Shown: piece by piece, positions 59,980 through 64,000 of the stretch
Numbering within the stretch: position 1 is the first letter of the stretch
Layout: every line of letters begins with the position of its first letter
Assembly: GCF_006337085.1 (NCBI RefSeq)
Contig: NZ_CP040882.1
Coordinates: 1,984,001 to 2,048,000 of the forward strand
Origin: Sutterella faecalis
GTDB taxonomy: Bacteria; Pseudomonadota; Gammaproteobacteria; Burkholderiales; Burkholderiaceae_F
Direction: 5' to 3'
Length of the DNA: 64,000 nucleotides
Program-made: the position numbers and the translations under genes
Notes under the pieces: generated by a model
Seen by the model: only the letters and a program-made list of their open reading frames with translations
What the model was told of the DNA's origin: nothing
Databases searched by the model: none

Positions 59980-60257
59980 GAGTCGCAGAGGAAGTCATCG
60001 ATTTCGAGAATGCCCCGGCCGTAAAAAGGGAGCTTCTCAGGGCGCAGGCATCGGGCGACTTCACGGTTGATCTTTCGGATGTGAAGCGCGCCGACAGCGC
60101 CGCGCTTTCCGTGCTGCTTTCTGCTCGAAGAAAAGCAGAAGCGCTCGGGGGGCGCCTCGCGATCGAAGGGCTTCCCGCCGATCTCAAAACGCTCGCTCGT
60201 CTTTATGGCGTCGAGGAGATTCTCGGGCTTCCGGTTGAAAAGACGACCGAGCGCTGA
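59976..60257 (+). CDS. mlaB: MlaB, STAS-domain subunit
   Basis: Cytoplasmic STAS protein that binds MlaF and controls its activity. 93 residues. The pattern TVDLSDVKRADSAALSVLL contains the STAS loop with the conserved serine. The GTG start overlaps the mlaC TGA (GTGA), so translation is coupled. It ends the mla block. murA is 66 nt on. Confidence 0.9.
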   Translation: MRVAEEVIDFENAPAVKRELLRAQASGDFTVDLSDVKRADSAALSVLLSARRKAEALGGRLAIEGLPADLKTLARLYGVEEILGLPVEKTTER

Positions 60258-60323
60258 AGGCCGGGGTTCTCTTCCGATTCTTCTTCCCCACCAGAACAAC
60301 AGATTTTCTAAAAAGCAGTATTC

Positions 60324-61577
60324 ATGGAAAAGCTCAAGATCCGCGGCGGACGCCGCCTTGTCGGCGAAGTCCGCACCAGCGGAGCAAAGAACGCCGCGCT
60401 CCCGATTCTCTGCGCCTCGCTTCTGACGGCCGGAGACCTGAAGCTCACGAACGTGCCGGATCTTGCCGACGTGCGCACGATGCTCCTTCTTCTGGAAGGA
60501 ATGGGCGTGAAAGTCAGGCGTGAGGGCCATGAAGTGACGCTCAATGCGGGGGCGCTGACGAGCACCGTTGCGCCCTATGAACTCGTCAAGACGATGCGCG
60601 CGTCGATCCTGACGCTTTGCCCGCTCGTCGCGCGCTTCGGCGCCGCCCGTGTGAGTCTTCCCGGCGGCTGCGCCATCGGCGCCCGCCCGGTGGATCAGCA
60701 CATCAAGGGCCTGAGAGCGCTGGGCGCCGAGGTGAGAATCGATCACGGCTACGTCGACGCTCAGTCGCCGCGCCTGAAGGGGGCACGCATCATCACCGAT
60801 ATGGTGACGGTGACGGGAACGGAAAACCTCATGATGGCAGCGGTGCTCGCGGAGGGCGAAACCGTCATTGAAAATGCTGCCCGGGAGCCGGAGGTGGTGG
60901 ATCTTGCCAACTGCCTTATCGCCATGGGGGCAAAGATTACCGGGGCGGGGACGCCCACCATCGTTATCGAGGGGGTGAAGACCCTCCACGGTGCAGAACA
61001 TCGGGTTGTCGCCGACCGCATTGAGGCGGGAAGCTACCTTTGCGCGGCAGCCGCCACGCGGGGCGACGTTCTCGTCACGCACTGCGTCCCCGGAGATCTG
61101 GAGGCCGTGACGGCGAAGCTTCGCGAAATGGGCGCTTCGATCGAATCGGGTGCCGACTGGCTGCGCCTTCGGATGACGGGACGACCCAAGGCCGTCAGAA
61201 TCCGCACGACTCCGCATCCGGGTTTCCCGACAGACATGCAGGCGCAGTTCATGGCCATCGCCGCGATTGCGGAAGGCGCGTCGGAAATCACCGAAACGAT
61301 TTTCGAAAACCGCTTCATGCATGTTCCCGAACTCGCCCGCATGGGAGCGAAGATCTGCGTCAACGGCCATACGGCTGTGGTTACGGGCGTTGAAGCGCTC
61401 GAAGGGGCTGCCGTGATGGCAACCGACCTGCGCGCCTCTGCGTCCCTGGTCATCGCAGCGCTTGCTGCCCAGGGCGAAAGCACGGTCGATCGTCTCTATC
61501 ATCTTGACCGGGGCTACGAGCACATGGAAGAGAAGCTTCGGGGGCTCGGTGCGGATGTCGAGCGCATCCGCAGCTGA
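60324..61577 (+). CDS. murA: UDP-N-acetylglucosamine 1-carboxyvinyltransferase
   Basis: First committed step of peptidoglycan synthesis. 417 residues, against 419 in E. coli. The PEP site K22-N23 and the catalytic cysteine C116 (LPGGCAIGARP) are present, so the fosfomycin target is of the usual sensitive kind. It follows mlaB as in E. coli-like and Burkholderiales orders. No his genes follow it here. Confidence 0.96.
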   Translation: MEKLKIRGGRRLVGEVRTSGAKNAALPILCASLLTAGDLKLTNVPDLADVRTMLLLLEGMGVKVRREGHEVTLNAGALTSTVAPYELVKTMRASILTLCPLVARFGAARVSLPGGCAIGARPVDQHIKGLRALGAEVRIDHGYVDAQSPRLKGARIITDMVTVTGTENLMMAAVLAEGETVIENAAREPEVVDLANCLIAMGAKITGAGTPTIVIEGVKTLHGAEHRVVADRIEAGSYLCAAAATRGDVLVTHCVPGDLEAVTAKLREMGASIESGADWLRLRMTGRPKAVRIRTTPHPGFPTDMQAQFMAIAAIAEGASEITETIFENRFMHVPELARMGAKICVNGHTAVVTGVEALEGAAVMATDLRASASLVIAALAAQGESTVDRLYHLDRGYEHMEEKLRGLGADVERIRS

Positions 61578-61600
61578 AAAAAGCTAGACCTTGGTACAGG

Positions 61601-61629
61601 TTGACCGATCAGCCGCTATCATCCAATAT
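61601..61629 (+). promoter_or_regulatory. Candidate promoter of hit-tatA
   Basis: -35 TTGACC (61601-61606), 17-bp spacer, -10 CAATAT (61624-61629, only three of six consensus). A GGGAGCG/CGCTCCC hairpin (about 61690-61716) lies in the leader, just before the hit Shine-Dalgarno. Confidence 0.5.
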
Positions 61630-61730
61630 TCATGCTGAGGGGCGTCTTTTCAAAGCGCCCTCAGACAAACGTTTTTCTCAAAAAAAGCGGGAGCGGTCTT
61701 TTGCTAAAGCGCTCCCAACAGGAACGAGTC

Positions 61731-62078
61731 ATGTCGGACTGCATCTTCTGCAAGATCGCTGCGGGTGAAATTCCCTCCAGCAAGATTTACGAGGACGACG
61801 ACGTCGTCGCCTTCAGGGACATTCATCCTCAGGCGCCGGTGCATTTTCTGATTATTCCGAAGAAGCACATCACGTCGCTTGCCACGGCAGAAGCGGCCGA
61901 TGAGCCGCTTTTGGGTAAAATGCTTGGCCTGACGCGCACTCTTGCGCTTCAGGAAGGCTGCGCAAACGGCTTCCGCGTGATCATCAATACCGGCCGCGAC
62001 GGCGGTCAGGAAGTTCCGCATCTGCATGTGCACGTTCTGGGCGGCCCCCGTCCCTGGAAGCGCACGACTGAATTCTGA
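61731..62078 (+). CDS. HIT-family nucleotide hydrolase (HinT-like)
   Basis: Histidine-triad purine nucleoside phosphoramidase type. 115 residues from the ATG at 61731 (AGGAACG upstream). HLHVHVLGG carries H97, H99 and H101, and C4-x-x-C7 may bind zinc. The in-frame extension from 61632 spans the leader hairpin and is rejected. tatA follows after 14 nt; hit-tat linkage is common in betaproteobacteria. Confidence 0.92.
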   Translation: MSDCIFCKIAAGEIPSSKIYEDDDVVAFRDIHPQAPVHFLIIPKKHITSLATAEAADEPLLGKMLGLTRTLALQEGCANGFRVIINTGRDGGQEVPHLHVHVLGGPRPWKRTTEF

Positions 62079-62092
62079 TCTAGGAGTACAAA

Positions 62093-62341
62093 ATGGGTTC
62101 TCTTTCCGTCTGGCACTGGCTCATCGTCCTCGCCATCGTCGTTCTCGTCTTTGGTACGGGCAAGCTGAAGAACATGGGCAAGGACCTGGGCGGCGCCATC
62201 AAGGGCTTCAAGGAAGGCATGCGCGACGCGGAGGATAAGCCCGCCGACAAGGCTGCTGATCCGAAGGAAATCCCGCAGCAGGCCGCCGCCAAGCAGGCTG
62301 ACACGATCGACGTCGAAGCCAAGGAAAAGCCGAAGGCCTGA
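62093..62341 (+). CDS. tatA: TatA, twin-arginine translocase pore subunit
   Basis: 82 residues: one N-terminal transmembrane helix (HWLIVLAIVVLVFG), the FGTGKLKNMGKDLG hinge and amphipathic helix, then a charged tail. Polymerises around TatBC to pass folded proteins such as NapA, encoded at the other end of this window. A strong terminator follows, before tatB. Confidence 0.94.
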   Translation: MGSLSVWHWLIVLAIVVLVFGTGKLKNMGKDLGGAIKGFKEGMRDAEDKPADKAADPKEIPQQAAAKQADTIDVEAKEKPKA

Positions 62342-62397
62342 TTCCTCGCGAGCCCATGCTGATGCGGAGTCAGGAGACTTCCGGCAGCGGGCTCGAT

Positions 62398-62433
62398 GCC
62401 GCAGGCGCTTTTCAGAAGCCCTGCGGCTTTTTC
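62398..62433 (+). terminator. Terminator between tatA and tatB
   Basis: GCCGCAGG (62398-62405) pairs with CCTGCGGC (62420-62427) around an inner GCTT/AAGC, followed by five Ts. It lies 56 nt after tatA, within a block usually transcribed as tatABC. Confidence 0.88.
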
Positions 62434-62434
62434 G

Positions 62435-62510
62435 AGACGCGTGAAGTACTTTCCGCGTCTTCTTATGTGTCGCCAATGGACCGCGGCAGCTCCTCATGAG
62501 TTGTCCGCGG
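62435..62510 (+). promoter_or_regulatory. Two further hairpins in the tatA-tatB gap
   Basis: AGACGCG with CGCGTCT (62435-62460, 12-nt loop) and CCGCGGCAGCTC with GAGTTG-T-CCGCGG (62481-62510, 5-nt loop, one bulge), the latter followed by CCTTTTGC. With the terminator before them, the 191-nt gap is almost all stem. No gene is seen in it, and no good promoter for tatB was found. Confidence 0.6.
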
Positions 62511-62532
62511 CCTTTTGCAGTGAAGAGACGTC

Positions 62533-63171
62533 ATGTTTGATTTCGGTTTCAGCGAAATGATGATCGTCGGCGTTGTTGCGCTCATCGTGCTCGGGCCTGA
62601 GAGGCTCCCGCTCGTTGCGCGCAAGACCGGCGAGTGGATCGGCAAAGCGCAGCGCTTCGTCGCGCAGGTGAAGTCCGACATTGATCGGGAGACCGAGCTC
62701 TCCGAACTCAAGCGCATTCAGGATGAAGCGAAGAATCTCGCGAACGACGTGAAGTCTAGCGTTGAGGCTCAGGCTTCGAGCATTGAGTCTTCGGTGAAGT
62801 CCGTGGCCGATGAGGCCAATGAAGCCGGGAAAGCGGCCGAAACCGCCTTCAATGAAGTGAAGAGCAATGCTGCCGGAACGCCTGCGGAGGCAAATTCGGG
62901 CGTGGCATCCGCCAAGGACATCAATGAAGTCTACGGCTGGGGCGACGCGAATACCGACAGCGAAATCATGACGCCCGCCTACGCCTGGAACGAGCCCAAG
63001 ACTTTTGCGAAGCGCTATCACTCGGGCCCCTCCGTCGACGAGCTCGCGCAGGAGATTGAGCGGCTGCGCCGCGAACTCGGCATGCGCGAAACGACGCTTG
63101 GCGGCGCGGGCGGACGGCGCACCGGGATGGCTCCCCGCGCGAAGAGCCTCCGTACCCGTATCTATCGATAA
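62533..63171 (+). CDS. tatB: TatB, twin-arginine translocase subunit
   Basis: Receptor subunit with TatC. 212 residues, against 171 in E. coli. The N-terminal helix MFDFGFSEMMIVGVVALIVLGPE, with the glutamate E8 and the GPERLP hinge, is typical. A long Ala/Ser/Glu-rich coiled-coil-like stretch (about 55 to 120) and a variable tail follow. tatC begins 15 nt after the stop. Confidence 0.94.
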   Translation: MFDFGFSEMMIVGVVALIVLGPERLPLVARKTGEWIGKAQRFVAQVKSDIDRETELSELKRIQDEAKNLANDVKSSVEAQASSIESSVKSVADEANEAGKAAETAFNEVKSNAAGTPAEANSGVASAKDINEVYGWGDANTDSEIMTPAYAWNEPKTFAKRYHSGPSVDELAQEIERLRRELGMRETTLGGAGGRRTGMAPRAKSLRTRIYR

Positions 63172-63186
63172 GAGAGAGTGTGAGAA

Positions 63187-63993
63187 ATGACCGATCAGAA
63201 GCCGGTGCTTGAGGCGCCTGACGATCCCGCGAACGAGCAGCCGCTGGTTGCGCATCTCATTGAATTGCGCAACCGCCTCATGAAGTCCGTGATCGCGATC
63301 GTGGTGGTGTTCGCCTGCCTCTCGCCCTTCATGAAGCAGATCTTCGACTACCTGTCGCAGCCTCTGATGGTGGCGCTTCCGCAGGGGGCGAAGCTCCTCG
63401 CAACGGGCGTGGTGGCGCCCTTCTTCGTGCCCCTGAAGGTAACGCTCTTTCTCGCCTTCCTGATTGCGCTCCCGATCGTGCTCTATCAGATCTGGGCCTA
63501 TGTGGCGCCTGCGCTCTACAGAAGCGAAAAGCGCCTGGCGCTTCCGGTGCTCATCAGCTCCATCGTGATGTTTGCGGTCGGCATGGCCTACTGCTACTTC
63601 ATCGTCTTCCGGATGGTCTTCCAGTTCATTGCCGGCTTCTCGCCGGATTCGGTGAACTTCGCGCCCGATATCGATTCGTACTTCAGCTTCGTTCTCACGA
63701 TGTTCCTCGCCTTCGGCCTTACCTTTGAAGTGCCGATTTTCGTGGTGGTTCTGAATCGCGTGGGGTTCGCCTCCTGCACGAAGCTGAAGAAGGCCCGTCC
63801 CTATGTGATCGTCGGCGCCTTCGTGATTGCGGCGATCTTTACGCCGCCCGATGCTCTTTCCCAGATTCTCCTTGCGCTCCCGCTTGTCGTTCTTTATCAG
63901 GTCGGCATCTGGTGCGTGCAGGCTTTCGGCAAGACGGACGATGAAGTCGAGGAAATGAAGGAAAAGAAGGCGGAGGAAGACGCTGAGGGCTGA
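63187..63993 (+). CDS. tatC: TatC, twin-arginine signal receptor
   Basis: Six-transmembrane inner-membrane protein that recognises the RR signal. 268 residues, against 258. The N-terminal HLIELRNRL motif and the cytosolic glutamate-containing loop are present. One change is visible in the fifth-sixth helix region, RVGFASCTKLKKARPYVIVGAF, close to the usual VxxxxLxxxRRYxxV pattern but with K-A-R-P-Y. GAGAGTGTGAGAA precedes the ATG. The gene ends 7 nt before the window edge. Confidence 0.95.
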   Translation: MTDQKPVLEAPDDPANEQPLVAHLIELRNRLMKSVIAIVVVFACLSPFMKQIFDYLSQPLMVALPQGAKLLATGVVAPFFVPLKVTLFLAFLIALPIVLYQIWAYVAPALYRSEKRLALPVLISSIVMFAVGMAYCYFIVFRMVFQFIAGFSPDSVNFAPDIDSYFSFVLTMFLAFGLTFEVPIFVVVLNRVGFASCTKLKKARPYVIVGAFVIAAIFTPPDALSQILLALPLVVLYQVGIWCVQAFGKTDDEVEEMKEKKAEEDAEG

Positions 63994-64000
63994 TAGGCCC

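Overview
This window looks like chromosomal DNA of a betaproteobacterium of the order Burkholderiales. Gene order supports this: argS, SPOR protein, dsbA, SDR; tRNA-Tyr-Gly-Thr, tuf, tRNA-Trp, secE; cyaY divergent from lptM-lysA; mlaFEDACB-murA; hit-tatABC. A Sutterella- or Parasutterella-like gut genus is my best guess, based on periplasmic nitrate reductase, FolE2, a reduced flanking gene set and moderately high GC. That genus call is inference. I see no phage, insertion sequence, CRISPR array or integron. Nearly all of the window is core genome, and I did not find a new multi-gene system. The interest lies in the non-coding DNA between the housekeeping operons.

Layout. (1) 1-13421: mixed single genes and small operons. 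The left edge cuts napA (minus strand), preceded by napD and a TetA-like MFS exporter. Then come sstT and recQ (plus), an SDR-dsbA-SPOR-argS-folE2 block (minus), a small membrane protein (plus) and a cardiolipin synthase (minus). (2) 13520-48138: one long plus-strand superblock of transcription and translation genes. It runs tRNA-Tyr/Gly/Thr-tufB-tRNA-Trp-secE-nusG, rplKA, rplJL-rpoBC, rpsLG-fusA-tufA, the S10 operon, the spc operon to secY, the alpha operon (rpmJ-rpsM-rpsK-rpsD-rpoA-rplQ) and an Hsp15-like gene. (3) 48247-55631: mostly minus strand, with hemB-engB, guaC, lptM-lysA, cyaY (plus, divergent) and mrcA. (4) 55906-63993: plus strand, with a thioesterase, mlaFEDACB phospholipid transport, murA, hit and tatABC. 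Tat would export NapA, and perhaps also DsbA and MlaC, whose signal peptides carry twin arginines.

Regulation visible in the sequence. Good sigma-70 promoters precede tRNA-Tyr, rplK, rpsJ, rplN, rpmJ and rplQ. In two places (tufA-rpsJ and rpoA-rplQ) the -10 box of the next promoter sits in the loop of the terminator-like hairpin of the previous gene. The spc promoter holds a perfect 18-bp palindrome between and over its core elements. Structured leaders lie upstream of rplJ (probable L10 site), rpsG, sstT, rpoB (attenuator), rpoA and tatB. The two tuf genes differ at only five synonymous positions, a strong sign of gene conversion. Relative to better-known Burkholderiales, infA is missing from between secY and rpmJ, and the his genes are missing from between murA and hit.
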